Assembly: GCA_037974665.1 (NCBI GenBank)
Contig: CM075773.1
Location: forward strand, 49,633,917 to 49,697,916
Length of the DNA: 64,000 nucleotides
Source of the DNA: Ehretia macrophylla
Taxonomy: Eukaryota; Streptophyta; Magnoliopsida; Boraginales; Ehretiaceae
Direction of reading: 5' to 3'
In this document: positions 1 to 11,535 of the stretch, piece after piece
Layout of the letters: the number at the start of each line of letters is the position of its first letter
How positions within the stretch are numbered: position 1 is the first letter of the stretch
The notes under the pieces: generated by a model
What the model was told of the DNA's origin: nothing
Seen by the model: the letters and a program-made list of their open reading frames with translations, nothing else
Database searches by the model: none
Program-made: the position numbers and the translations under genes

Positions 1-2034
1 AACGTAGATTACTCTTTAATCATTCAAAATGTCTCCATGCTTTTCATATATATAGATTTTTTTTTTTCATGTATGTCTTCTCCAACTTAATATTGTCTGT
101 TAGTTATATACTTACTCAATTGAGAGATGGTTCTCGAGGATTACCCTAAACCTACAAGTAGGCAGACTGAAGAATATGAGAATTTTGATTAAATTAGTTA
201 TCTCATCTACCATTATAATTATGTTTTATCACAATAATTTTTATTTTATTAATAAGATATATCATAAGATTAGCTTTTTAAAAAATATATATTAAATTTA
301 AGTTAAACTCCGTACACAAGTAGAATTTCCTAAAAGTAAGCGATAATTTTTTGGGGAAAACCCTACATTTTAAAGGAAAAATTAATATTGACATAAACAA
401 TTGGAAACTATTGTACTTTATTAGTCACTCCGAGAAAAGTTTGATGGAAAAGGTTTTGGCAATGACCCTATATTGATAACGTTAGACTCGGTCAAGATGA
501 TGTTCTATATAGGTTAAACATAGGATATGCAATCAATTTGTAATGACGAGTTTTTCATTTTTTTGGGATAATGGAAGTTTAAGTCTGATTCGAACTTGAT
601 CACAATAAATTGTTATTCGATTATTTCATTTAATTTTGGGATGTAATTTGTAATGACGACTTTAATCACTATAATAAAAATATTTTCTTCCAACATGGAA
701 TAAAGCAACACCCATCCTAAAAAAAAACTCATTCGATAAAGGTACAAGGCTCTAATTTTGTGCGTAAAAAATTTGGACAAACAAACAGAGATGCGAAGCG
801 CATTGAATAGCTTCGTAAAGCCCGTGAATCTCATTACGTAAAAAATATCCCATTACTTTTGGTTTGTAATCTTGAGAATTTTGCTATAGTGGCCAGTGTG
901 AACTAAGAAATCGAAGTAATTTCTGATCAAGTTACAGTAAGCAAAGATCTATTGAAAATCAAGCTAAGACCATTGAATTCATTTCTTTTCGATTAGCTCC
1001 AAATTTCAAAAACTTTTTGTTCAAACTAGAATTTCATGGTCGACGTGGTGATTATCAACATTCAAGCGACGACCTTTGAATTCTCATTTCTTTCGATGTA
1101 CTGATTTTACTGTAAATTTCATTGTATTTCTTCTAGAGTAATCAAAACTTTTGTACTATCAAGTTAGAATTCAATGAATTTTTACTTACGGTTGAAAATA
1201 ATAAATAAATATAATAATAAAAAAATTACTGCAATAAATTTACAAAAACTCTACTTTCCATGTTATTAGTTAGGAAACATTTTTTATCTGTTGATTGGAT
1301 TTTACGTATTCCAACTAATGTAAAGACTGAGTAAAAGTCGGTATTGGCGAAACCTCTACTATTTATGAATACCTTTTCTTTCAATAAAAAGAAATACATA
1401 TAATGAACTCCTCGCATATAGTTTAAACTTTTTTAGATGATATGATAATTTAATATAATATCAGCCTAGATTGCCAAATGGTTTTAAATTCAAGTCTTGT
1501 TAACACTCGCTTAAAAATACCAAAGTTGCTCATATCCCCCGGAAAGGATAACTTGCTCTTTGTTATACTCCATGCTATTAATAGAATCTTGATTATGTTT
1601 ATACGTAATGAGAAAATTTTTACACTAACACAAACTAGTGAAGACTAAGGGACAAGATTGAAATACTCAGACGAGATCTCATAGACATAGAATTGACAAA
1701 GATAATAATTCTTGATAGAACTTAATGGTGTTAATCAAATCTATATAACCGACCCCTTAATAGTTTCCCATCTTAGGATAAATATATTTTCAACTATTCC
1801 AACAGAAAATGACAAGTCTTCTCTCAAAACGTTCCACCACCGGATTCCATATCGCCTTGTACTATAAACAATAATATCTATTTGAATGTTATGTTACAAC
1901 CAATATTGATAAACAACAGAAGCCGAAAACTCTCGCTAAGCACGAAATTTTACAAAAGGTCCATCTATTTCGAAAAATATTAGTGAACCATGATGATTGA
2001 AAATTTAGGCTACAACTTCTCTAAAGCTCTTAAT
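1..2034. other. Non-coding AT-rich sequence
   Basis: I see no convincing gene. The open frames here are short, and those that recur in copy A2 do so only because the whole segment is duplicated. No terminal repeats of a mobile element were recognised. Confidence 0.6.
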
Positions 2035-2532
2035 TTACTCTTCAGGAGTGCTTTGAAGCAAGCAATCACTGTTGTTGCTTGGAGAAATAACACTCACACG
2101 ATGACTTGGTACTTTGATGAGCTCCTGAGCCACATCTTTGAATTCAAGAAATCTTCCAGCTTTGCATTTCGATAGCAGTTGTGCAGCTTCTTCTTTTTTC
2201 ATCAAAATTTTGACTTTCAGCCTACTGTTGTCTGTAACATAACCATTAATGGCTATGTTACGTTGAGCTGAATGAGGTTTTTCCGGTGTTCTCGCTGAAA
2301 CACGTGGCTGTACTCCTTGCTTATCGCATTTTGGGTCAAAACCATTCTCATTTCCTTCTTTGTGAAGTAAGGTTTCTGATTCGAACTTCACTCTTTTCTT
2401 TTGCTTGACAGAATTAGCTGTAGGCTTGATCTTATCCAACTCATGATCAGTGAATACGCAGTCTTGAACCTTTGATTTCATTGCTTTGTTTTTTCCACCA
2501 AAGCTCTTCAAGAAGCCCAACATTTTGCCCAT
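2035..2532 (-). CDS. Small uncharacterised plant protein (165 aa), copy A1
   Basis: This is an uninterrupted single-exon frame of 165 codons starting at the ATG read leftward from 2532. The N-terminus is short and basic (MGKMLGFLKSF), the middle is Lys/Ser-rich and probably disordered, and the C-terminal third holds an ordered-looking block (VKILMKKEEAAQLLSKC, then FLEFKDVAQELIKVP and HRVSVISPS). That block resembles a family of small plant proteins of unknown function that, from memory, carries a DUF7890 label; I cannot confirm this here. No signal peptide or membrane segment is visible. The duplicate at 58477-58972 has one extra A in an A-run near the start codon, so this copy is the better preserved. 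A fourth-codon Met is an alternative start. Function is unknown. Confidence 0.6.
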   Translation of the reverse strand: MGKMLGFLKSFGGKNKAMKSKVQDCVFTDHELDKIKPTANSVKQKKRVKFESETLLHKEGNENGFDPKCDKQGVQPRVSARTPEKPHSAQRNIAINGYVTDNSRLKVKILMKKEEAAQLLSKCKAGRFLEFKDVAQELIKVPSHRVSVISPSNNSDCLLQSTPEE

Positions 2533-2586
2533 ATTAATTTAGCTCGTGCAAGCACAGAATGGTTTTATTTGTTTACTTTTTTGCAG

Positions 2587-3060
2587 TAGGGTGGTTGGGG
2601 GGGTGGGTGGGGGGTGTCGGATTTGTGACTTAAAGGTGGTTTGATGCACGGAATTCTTGCTAATTAAGTGGGAACTATTTTGAGGTTTGTGACTGGTGAC
2701 TATGTAAACGAAGGGAAGTTCAAGAAGTGTGCACCTTGAAAATGATTCGATACACGAAATTTTTGTTATATGCAAGTTGTTAAAGGGTCGGAAGAACGAG
2801 GTTTTTGAATTTGAACTATGTAAAATGAAGGATGCTGAAGAAATATTGTGTGTAGCTTGAAAAATGTTATACAGGAAGTATGAGGTTGGGAATTTGAGGC
2901 GACTACCTCATTACACGAAATTTTACTATGTACAAATTCGAAGAAGGATGAGACCTATTTTGAAGTTGGTGACTTATGACTATGTATTATTAAATGAAGG
3001 GATCCTGAAGAAATTTGTGCAGCTTCAAGAATGTTATATAGAGATGGTATGGTGGGGCTT
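2587..3060. repeat. G-tract followed by degenerate tandem repeats
   Basis: A short G-rich tract (2587-2616) is followed by about three imperfect repeats of 110-180 bp. They share a block ending in TACACGAAATTTT and a block reading TGACTATGTA followed by a purine-rich stretch. A shorter related fragment lies near 4195-4230. In copy A2 only the first unit remains. Confidence 0.5.
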
Positions 3061-4659
3061 TGCATGGAGTGGTCAGTAGAGTACAATTTGGGTTGAGGTG
3101 TTGAATCAGTCCAACACCGTACCTATGGATTATTGACGAATTATTGAAGTCTTGCACATTTCATTTCAATTTTCAGTCAGAAGTCAACACTCAAAACTTT
3201 TTTTCCTTTTTCTCAACAAGAGTTTATAATATCAGGTTAAATAAGACTACATATAAAGGGACAAATTAAAAAATGTACATAAATTCAAAAAATAATATAA
3301 CAACAAACTCAAATCAAGTTCTATTATCAAGAAAAATAAAACATAGAGTTAAGGGGGCGTGCATCAATCAGAATTAAATATGAGATAGAAATTCAGCTTG
3401 CACCAAGTTAAAATACACTCATCGGAACCATCAGAGAAGCAATTAGAAGCTCACTAATGGCGAGCGATAAAAACACATGTAAAGAGGGACGACCAATCCC
3501 CTTGGAGGCAACTAGTTAGAAGCCCTAACACCTAAACACTTTAATCTCACCGGTACACGACGAGAACTACAACTAACATTCAAAACTGAAAAATGCAAAT
3601 GCCGTCCAAGATTGGTAGTGCTAGAATTTCAATTGCATTATCATCTGAAAAAAAGTAGAGCCAATAATAAAACTATAGGTCATTTTCTTTCATTTCTAGC
3701 TTGTTATCAATCATCAAATTATGGAGAAAAATCAAACTTATAAAAAGTAACCGGCCCAGTGATCACGCAACTTCTCCATCAAGTATGGGAGTTTTTTTCT
3801 AACTAAGGCCAAATTCATTTTGTTTGGGAGCTCTTCGGGCCCACCTCCGAGGCTTCAAACATTAGACGCTAAAAAAGTTATCCAAAGACTTGGTCTGAGA
3901 AAATGACTTTCACCACCAATAAGTAGATCACTAATATAGTATTACGCGCTTTGGATTATTTTGTATACTTTTATTACTTATAGTCAACATTATTGAAAAC
4001 AAATTAATTATGTAATTCATGGAACTCTGTTGTGTTGCAATACAGTCAACATCAGTTTGAGCCCCTTGTCGTTTACTGATTAGGAGTTTCTTGGTATGAG
4101 CAAAGAAGAATCAGCTTATTTAGATACTTATTCCAAAATTAACGTCAACCTGAAAGAAAATTAAGGCCACTCAACTTCAAACATCATGTAGATGGTCCGA
4201 TACACAAAATTTTTATTATGCACAAAATCTATGAAATCAAAAGATTACTAATTGTGATTAATTCATCCAAGTAAAGTTTACAAGAAAATTTTTGTTTTCT
4301 TTTTTAATATTTTTAGGTTTTCCGACTCTAATATGGAGAAATTTTCAAATGGCATTTCAAACCATATTGAGGAGAAGATGCACATATCACACTATGTGAA
4401 GTTCACATGTTACATAATATACAAGGAGAGCTAATATGTTTATCTTGCTTATTTGAGTCAAGCCTAGGTAGTTGGGTTGGATAGAAGCCTGATAAGGCGT
4501 TATTAATCCCAAATAAAGGTTTTCTTAAGAGATGTTCAATTGAACTATCTACCATGTTTGTTTTCCAAATATGAAAGCACCTATTTAATTTGTTTTCTTC
4601 TTGATACAATACGATCTTTAATCATATATATATATTTCAAAATTTCCCTCCCCCCCTAT
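3061..4659. other. Intergenic sequence left of the CACTA element
   Basis: No gene, RNA or element termini recognised apart from the small repeat fragment near 4200. This stretch is absent from the duplicate copy A2. Confidence 0.6.
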
Positions 4660-4675
4660 CACTACAAGAAAAATG

Positions 4676-5040
4676 GATTTCGGCGAGGGACAATTTCCCT
4701 CGTCGGGCCAACGCCGAAAACGTCTTGGCAAGGGGAATCTTCCTTCGCCGAAACCTTCATCGGTGAATTACGGTCCCTTGCTAAGCCCACGCTATTCAGC
4801 GATGACTCGGCGAGTGACCATTTCGGCGATGACTATGCGAGGGCAATTAGCCCTTGCCGTTTTCGTCCCTCTCCATGCCCTCGCATTTTTCATCCCTCTC
4901 CGTGCCCTCGGCTTTTTCGTCCCTCTCCGTGCCCTTGCCGTTTTCGTCCCTCGCCGTAACCTCTCCGTTTTCGTCCCTCGCCGTTTTCGTGCCCTCGCCG
5001 GACTCTCGAATACTTGTCCCTCGCCAACCTCTCGCACAAA
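4676..5040. repeat. Left subterminal repeats of the CACTA element
   Basis: Short GC-rich units based on CTCGCCGTTTTCGTCCC and on GGCGAGGGAC are repeated in tandem and in both orientations. Such arrays are where CACTA transposase accessory proteins bind in characterised elements. Open frames of up to 139 codons across this block are produced by the repeats and are not genes. Confidence 0.85.
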
Positions 5041-5533
5041 TGTAAATTTATATTTGTAAAAATATCCATTATAATAATAAGTTGTTTGACCTGTCAATTA
5101 AATATTTAATACTAAAAAATAATGTCTAATGCATATATTTGTCGAATTAGCTAATAAATATCTAAAAAGATTGTTCAAAGTAAACCTAAAAGTTATTACA
5201 GTCTGATTGTAATAGAGTTTTATAATATCATAACAGTAAAAAAGTTATAACTTCTATTCCATTTCACCATCATTCGAAGTTGAAGACGAAGACGAAGACG
5301 ACGAATACTATTGTTGTGCAGGAACAAGTAACCGTGAAGCAAGTAGTGCTAGTTGTGCTTGGACATCATGGAGCTGTGATGAATTTTCTTGTTGGAGTTT
5401 GTAGTATGTCTCGTTCTACTTATCTAGCTTCTCTTGCAGATTGTGGTACTCCCCGTTATTCTTTTCCAGCTTGTCTTGCAGCTTGCAGTACGCCTCGTTG
5501 TTTTGTTCTAGCTTGCTTTCCAAAGATGATGTG

Positions 5534-8500
5534 TGTAACGCCCCAATCCCTCACGGAACCGGGACTTTTATTAATCAAACTATACTTAACCCAAATCCAA
5601 ACCCGGGCACAAAATTTTAGGAAAAACGGACGGAGTCTCCCCTGTTTATAGAACTAATCAAAAACCTGCGAATAATAGAATACAACTACAAAACCATAAT
5701 CCAACATTCTCATATACTTCAAATTCAACTACTAAGCTATGCCTCATCTCAAGGCCATCCAAGCCTTAGACTCAACAAAATAGGTACACAATCATGCATA
5801 GGCCTCAAATATTGAAATACTATGTTAGAAAGTCACTTATCATACCATTTTAACTTTATCTCTTCAATTGACTTGTCTATTAACCCAGCCTACTAACTCT
5901 ATTAACCCAAGCAAGCATGCACGACTATTAAACAATAACATAGTCCATTAAGCTATTATAGGCCACCTACGAACCAAATACAAACAAAATTCAATACAAT
6001 TACAAGCTGAGTTTCTATAGTTCTAATCAAATTACAATTCAAACCACTTCACTAATTCACATGGATTCGCAGGTATTAATAATGAAAGCCAACATAACCG
6101 AACACGGTAACTCTCGAGCTTTCCTTGTATCACGTTACGAAAATGCTGATCCTGAAAGGTGTTAGAAATGAGGGTGAGTATACAACTGGTATACTCAGTG
6201 AGGGAGATGATGCAGCATACTGAGAATGCTTTTATGAGATGGAACAAGGATAATAACATATGCAACATAAAATAACAAAGCTAGTCAGACAAGTATTTAA
6301 CTACGTATAAAAAGGATATGGTTCCACGTTTGTCTTCAATCACAAGCCACGAGCCAAGATCTTCAACAAGTGCCGGCAAGCCCTTACTCAAACAAGTTGG
6401 AATACTCCGGATGTATCCCGATCCTATGACCCATATCTCCTGAGGTAGGTCCGTATGCCCCAACGAGGTAAACCATGCCTCTGGGGTAGGGGAGTATGCC
6501 TCAGCGAGAAGGGACTGGGAAACCATGGTAGCCGAGGGAGCACGGCAAGCCCAACGTCGCCCATGTTACTTGACACTACCATGCCCGAAAAGGTTGTGCA
6601 ACCCCGCGTAATGAATCACGAATCTCATTTTCAAATCAAGTGGGAAGGTAGCAAAGTAGGCTAGCCTCACCCCATACATATCATATAACACATTTGATAA
6701 CCAAAGAGAGCAATTATAGCAACATAAACAATTACCCTTACAACTAATTTAAGTATTTCGCAAGATAGCATGAAAATAGTACATATAAACTTTATCCATT
6801 TAGATTAAATCATATAATAAAATAAGTTAATATACACAAAAGGAATGAAGGCTCCCTCACCTTGGATCCGACTAAATATGCAAGAAAATAGCTCCGATTA
6901 CCCCAACTTTCTCGAACTAGCTTGGACATGTACCCTAGCGTGTTCATATGAGTTTAGCACTTTAGCAATTATCTATATTAATTTCTAACTTAACTTAACT
7001 TAACTTTTGCTTAACTCAATCCACAACAATAGAAGTTATATATAATCACCTTTATATCATATTGCCACATAGCCCAAGAAATCAAACAAATGACTCTAAA
7101 TCTTTTCCTTAGTCTTGCAAGGGCATTAGCTACGTTACCATCTAACAAGTTAAACTTCCTAACTAACTTAACTTCGTTTATACTACAAGGAATATCAAGT
7201 TAAACTTCCAATCAAGACAACTACTTTAACACTTAAATATAATTCAACTATAACATGTTCTAAGAGTCATTATTATGCTTATTTACTCAATACAACATAT
7301 ATAACTCAATTAAAAATCAAATATAGGAATTAAGTAGTCCAATTAACTAATTAAACAATAAGTTCAACCAATTCATATAAATTCTAACAAAACTCTTTTC
7401 AAATTACTTACGAATTAGGTTCTAAACTTCACGTACGATATGAAACTTCAAATCTAACTTTACCAATCTCATTTAGCCACATTTTGATATACCTAAATGC
7501 CATGAACCCATATTTCTAAGCATGATTACACAAAAACACTAAAAAGTTCTTTAAGTGATTTGAACTACAGTTACCCAATTCGATTAATCAAACCACATCA
7601 TAAATACATTTTAGAGGCTTCCTAACACGTCTAAGGTCATCTAGCTATTCAAACATGATAAATTCAAACCTTCGTTCCAAAGTCTCTTTTTTCAACTAGG
7701 CAATTCTACTTCCATACGAAATTCAAAACTATGATTCAATAAACCCACCATACTACATCCCTAAGGATATCAAAGGTCACCTATTAAAGCCATGAAAACC
7801 CACTTTGGAGGCAAAAGCTCGGAAAGGCCCCGAGTGGGTTTTAACTACAACTACCCTATTCGGACCCCAATTTCACGCAACGAAAGCACCATAAGTGCTT
7901 CCATACCCCAAGGATACCTAATCTAAAGCTCAAACGTGCCTGGATTGCATTACGTGAAAAATCCCCTTTTTATAGTTAACAAATTTTGCATTTTAACTCA
8001 TTTTCGGGCAATTCAACCTCACGTGAGTCTTTGTCTAGTTTCACTAATTGCTAAAGCACCTAAAGGAAGCCTCAATTCAATCTAATTAACAAATTATATC
8101 AAAAACCCTAAATTTTTGGATTTCACTATTCATTGCACTATTCATCATCTTTTTCAATCAATCTATGCATTCTACCATAAAATTTGCTAACAAGCTACAT
8201 AAGTTAGTTCTAGAGGCTCTAAATAACAGGTATTAAACACCCATAGCAAGCAATATAGCAATATTCAACAATACAAGAAAATTCAACATATGTGCAACAA
8301 CTTAAACCCAAGAAAAAGATGCATTTCCCTCACAATTTTTGATGTGTAGAAGCTTGTTGCGAACCCTAGGATGCTCAAACAAACTCCAAGATCCAAGCCA
8401 AGAGCCAAGCTAGCAAGATTGTTGAAGAATTTCTTCTCCTTTTTCTCCTTGAGGGTGTCGGTTTTGGGGAGGGGACACAAGGGGAATTTTTTGCTTTGTT

Positions 8501-8911
8501 TGATGAGTTGTTTTTGTTAAATGGTGATAAGTTTAATATATAGATATATATGTGCAATAAATTGTGGTCAAATGCTACATAAAACTTGGTCAAATGAGTT
8601 TAATTACTAATCAAATACTAACTAAGTCAAAACTAAAGTTGTTAAGTACGTAACACTATCCAAGTGACCCGAAAAATATTTTCCAAATGCATGTTCCCGA
8701 GCTCGAAAGTCCGAAATAACAAGTTCCCAATTCCTTTTATGGGTTATATGGCTTAGGAAAAATATTAAATCGAACTTTTAAAATATTCGAATTTCTTATG
8801 AATAGTTCTCAATAGTAAATCAATTAAACAAGAAGAGTAGTGCACATAAGATGATCAAGTAATTTATGCAACAGTTATTTAAATGATGTGATAAAATTCC
8901 CGGGCGTCACA
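5534..8911. mobile_element. Solo LTR of a large Gypsy-type retrotransposon, copy A1
   Basis: The element starts TGTAACGCCCC and ends GGGCGTCACA, near-inverted termini of the kind common in plant Ty3/Gypsy LTRs. The flanking 5-mers are ATGTG (5529-5533) and CTGTG (8912-8916), one mismatch; in A2 they are a perfect CTATG pair. No internal region, primer site or second LTR is present, so it is a solo LTR, normally left by recombination between the two LTRs of a full element. A related LTR in opposite orientation lies in unit B (about 28895-32198). Open frames inside (for example 6281-6664 and 8283-8593) are not host genes. Confidence 0.85.
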
Positions 8912-9292
8912 CTGTGGCTCGGGCAACTGCCTCCTGGAGATCTTTTTATGTGATGTGGCTTCCGGTAGTAAGTAACTATTTAATGTAGACGCCACAAAGA
9001 CCAGTGATCCCACCCCGTATAAACGACCCTTGCGTGGTCTACCAACTACCTCCAAGAATAGTATGTTACGATCAACAGGAGTTGGAGTTGAATCGGACTC
9101 AGATGCCTCTGATGGTTGTGATGCTTGTTGAAGTAGTTCTGTGTATCGAGCCTATAATGCACAAATATCAACACGTAGAGACATGAATAATATTGAAAAT
9201 TTTGGATTCATACCAAAAATATAATTTGACAAACCATCAGAGAAACAAACAAAACACGCACTAGGGAAAACATACATTTACTTTCATAAAAT

Positions 9293-10110
9293 GTCGCGGT
9301 CCGACAAGACCCCACGCTAAAAGGGTAAGTTCGGACCTGAATAACGGACATGATCTCATCTGTACTGTGGACTAACTAATTACCTGCACTCAGAAGAAAT
9401 AGTCACAACGCAATATACAAGCATTCATACTCAAACACAATGAAATATTAAACAAAATTTTACATTCATGTATGCATTTCCATTATCTATTTAAATACTA
9501 TCGCTATAATTCCGATTATCATATCACTCTAACATATCATATTTAATTTTAACTTAGTAGCAAACAAGATTGTATGATTACTCAAGTTTTAACCATTCAA
9601 CACTTGAACCTAAGTTCAATAACACCATTGACATCATTACATTTCATATAATTAAGCTTGTAATCAAGAATTAACAAATTCCCTTAAAATTTTCGGACTC
9701 GACAAACGGACAGAATCTCCTCTGTACCATGAAGTAACCAGTTACCTGTATTATCTGAAAATATAGCCACAACCCAAGACACAAGCATTGACAATCAGAT
9801 ACAATGAATATTAAACAAGTTTCTAAGGTCATCAAACTGTTTCTACTAAACAAAATTAGATATTCATGCATGCCTTTCCATTTGCTATTGAAATACTATG
9901 TCTATAATTCTGATGATCATACAACTCTAATATTCTTTACTAAACTTTCTCATATATTAAATCGTTCAACCAACTTTAACTTAGTTTCAAACAATCATGC
10001 GAGATTATAGAAGTTTTTTTCCATTCAACACACTAACCTAAGTTCAATCATGTACTTGGCATCATTATATTTCATATAATTAGGGTTGTAATCAACAATT
10101 TAACAAATTT
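9293..10110. repeat. Two-unit diverged tandem repeat inside the CACTA transposase gene
   Basis: Two units of about 400 bp (roughly 9330-9690 and 9700-10110) share the same order of landmarks: a CGGACA-TCTCxTCTGTAC block, ACAAGCATT, AATATTAAACAA, a TTTCCATT block, CTAAGTTCAAT and TTTCATATAATTA. They lie between two coding pieces of the minus-strand transposase gene, so they are probably intronic. Confidence 0.6.
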
Positions 10111-11222
10111 GTGAGCGAATTTGAGTTCTTCATCGTCAGTGTGGATAAAACATTTGTATAAACTCTATGTATATCAATCATCAACGTTCTAAAGTTTAAA
10201 GAAACTAGCTTACCACTGTCTGTTCGGCCCGTGCGTCTGTGTATGGTCCATCACCACCCTTCCGATGAGCTTTGTTGAAAACATCAACAAAAATCACTTC
10301 ATTGCAGCACAAATAGGAATTTAATATTAGAAACAATATTGTAAGACTAAAATTTTGCCCAACTTAGTTAACTTTATTTATTTCTAAAATACTTAACTTA
10401 TCATACTTTCATGTTAATACACAGTCATGTTAATTTGCTTCTTAACTTTAGCTTATTAATTTAGTCAAGTTTACGTACTTCTCACTAAACTTTTTGCATG
10501 ACAAAATTATTAGCTTACTTAATTTACTTTATTAACTTAACTTGCTTCTTGTCAACATGCTAACTTAACTAACCTAATTTTGTAGATGTTTTCTTATTAA
10601 CCTTATTTTTCTTACTTCTTAATATTATATAATAATACATCATATATAACTTACTTAATTCTTTGTTTTGTTAATGCATCTACGAAGAGCAACACACCCT
10701 TTCATCTACTTACACAAACATTCATCTTTACAATAACACAATGGCTCAATTTACACAATTTATTAAACATGAATATAACAAAAAACACCACAATATCATA
10801 CATTTTATGAAACGAAATTATAAGGCCAAAAAAATATATTGTTCAACATATTACTGTATCAATAAAAACAATAACCTGAGCCTATGGAATGTTTAAGCGT
10901 TGCAAGCTATAATGGATGCCCCAAACCTAACAAAGAAAAACAAACACACCAAATTAGCTATTAATTCTTTAAAAAAAGAATATTAAAATAAAAATATTTA
11001 ATAACATAAAAAGGAAAAAGCCAAAATAAATTTTTGGATTTTTAAATATGTTTTTTTAAATTCCAAAAATTAACAAAATAATTATATATGAATTTTCTTT
11101 ATAAATTCATCAATTTAAAATTCCAAAAATTTAAAAAAAATGGAAAAAAACTCAAAGCTAGAACATAAATACAAAAAATAAAACACTACATATTACAAAA
11201 AAATAATTAAATAAATAAATGC

Positions 11223-11226
<4 letters not shown>

Positions 11227-11283
<57 letters not shown>
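11227..11283. repeat. (AT)n microsatellite
   Basis: An uninterrupted run of about 28 AT dinucleotides flanked by further ATAC/ATAT-rich sequence. The 86-codon frame over it on the minus strand is an artefact of the repeat. Confidence 0.97.
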
Positions 11284-11286
<3 letters not shown>

Positions 11287-11460
11287 GCTTATATATACAT
11301 TAAAACATGTATAAAATGTAAAAGTACATAATGTATATACATTAATAGATGTATATACATACATATAGATATAGCATATATATAAATATATGTATACATC
11401 TTTAAAAAAAAGAATCAAAACAAGAATATTACCAATTAAATACGATGAGTAATTGCGCGC

Positions 11461-11535
11461 GGGCGCGGAGGGGGGGAGGGTTATAGGGTAGGGGGTATGG
11501 GGGTAAGGGATGGGGGGTAGGGGGTGTTGCTATCA
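11461..11535 (+). other. G-rich block with quadruplex potential
   Basis: Many runs of three or more G are separated by loops of 1-7 bases (GGGGGGAGGG, TAGGGGGTATGGGGG, GGATGGGGGG), which satisfies the usual four-run G-quadruplex pattern several times over on the plus strand. It stands out against the surrounding AT-rich sequence. Confidence 0.6.

Larger units (their letters stand above)
1..9857 (+). repeat. Segmental duplication, copy A1
   Basis: This segment reappears at 56441-64000 in the same orientation with scattered substitutions and small indels; base 1 aligns with about 56441 and base 9857 with base 64000. It includes the small minus-strand gene at 2035-2532, the left 5.2 kb of the CACTA element and the whole solo LTR. 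About 2.3 kb of A1 (roughly 2757-5092) has no counterpart in A2. The true left edge lies before the window. Confidence 0.95.
5270..10305 (-). pseudogene. Disrupted CACTA transposase-type gene (Transposase_24/Ptta-like)
   Basis: At least three coding pieces lie on the minus strand. About 10303-10214 encodes IFVDVFNKAHRKGGDGPYTD and a following ARAEQTV, then a GTAAGC donor. About 9186-8917 encodes MSLRVDICAL, a Ser/Pro linker, LFLEVVGRPRKGRLYGVGS and a short basic tail. About 5528-5270 encodes a coiled-coil C-terminus (repeats of LQ-KLE-NN) ending VPAQQ. The order (a THxRKDG-like block, the EVVG-RKGR-YG-GS block, then a coiled coil) matches the plant Ptta/En/Spm accessory transposase family (Pfam Transposase_24), which is distinct from the catalytic TNPD protein. 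The gene is dead: a 3.4-kb solo LTR separates the last two pieces, and a TAG near 9152 interrupts the middle piece where A2 has a Gln codon. The 5' exons were not found. Confidence 0.75.

Noticed and set aside
613..834. Minus-strand frame of 73 codons conserved at 57053-57274
   Set aside because: Its conservation is explained by the duplication; there is no promoter or recognisable domain.
1990..2175. Plus-strand frame of 61 codons
   Set aside because: It is the antisense shadow of the small minus-strand gene at 2035-2532.
4540..5097. Frames of 101-139 codons across the CACTA subterminal block
   Set aside because: They are open on both strands and in several frames because the short GC-rich repeat lacks stops.
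5280..5651. Plus-strand frame of 123 codons, also present in A2
   Set aside because: The minus strand carries the coiled-coil end of the transposase here, and the frame runs across the solo-LTR boundary into the LTR.
6281..6664. Frames inside the solo LTR that look gene-like
   Set aside because: They lie wholly within the LTR and have no domain. LTR leaders often show such frames.
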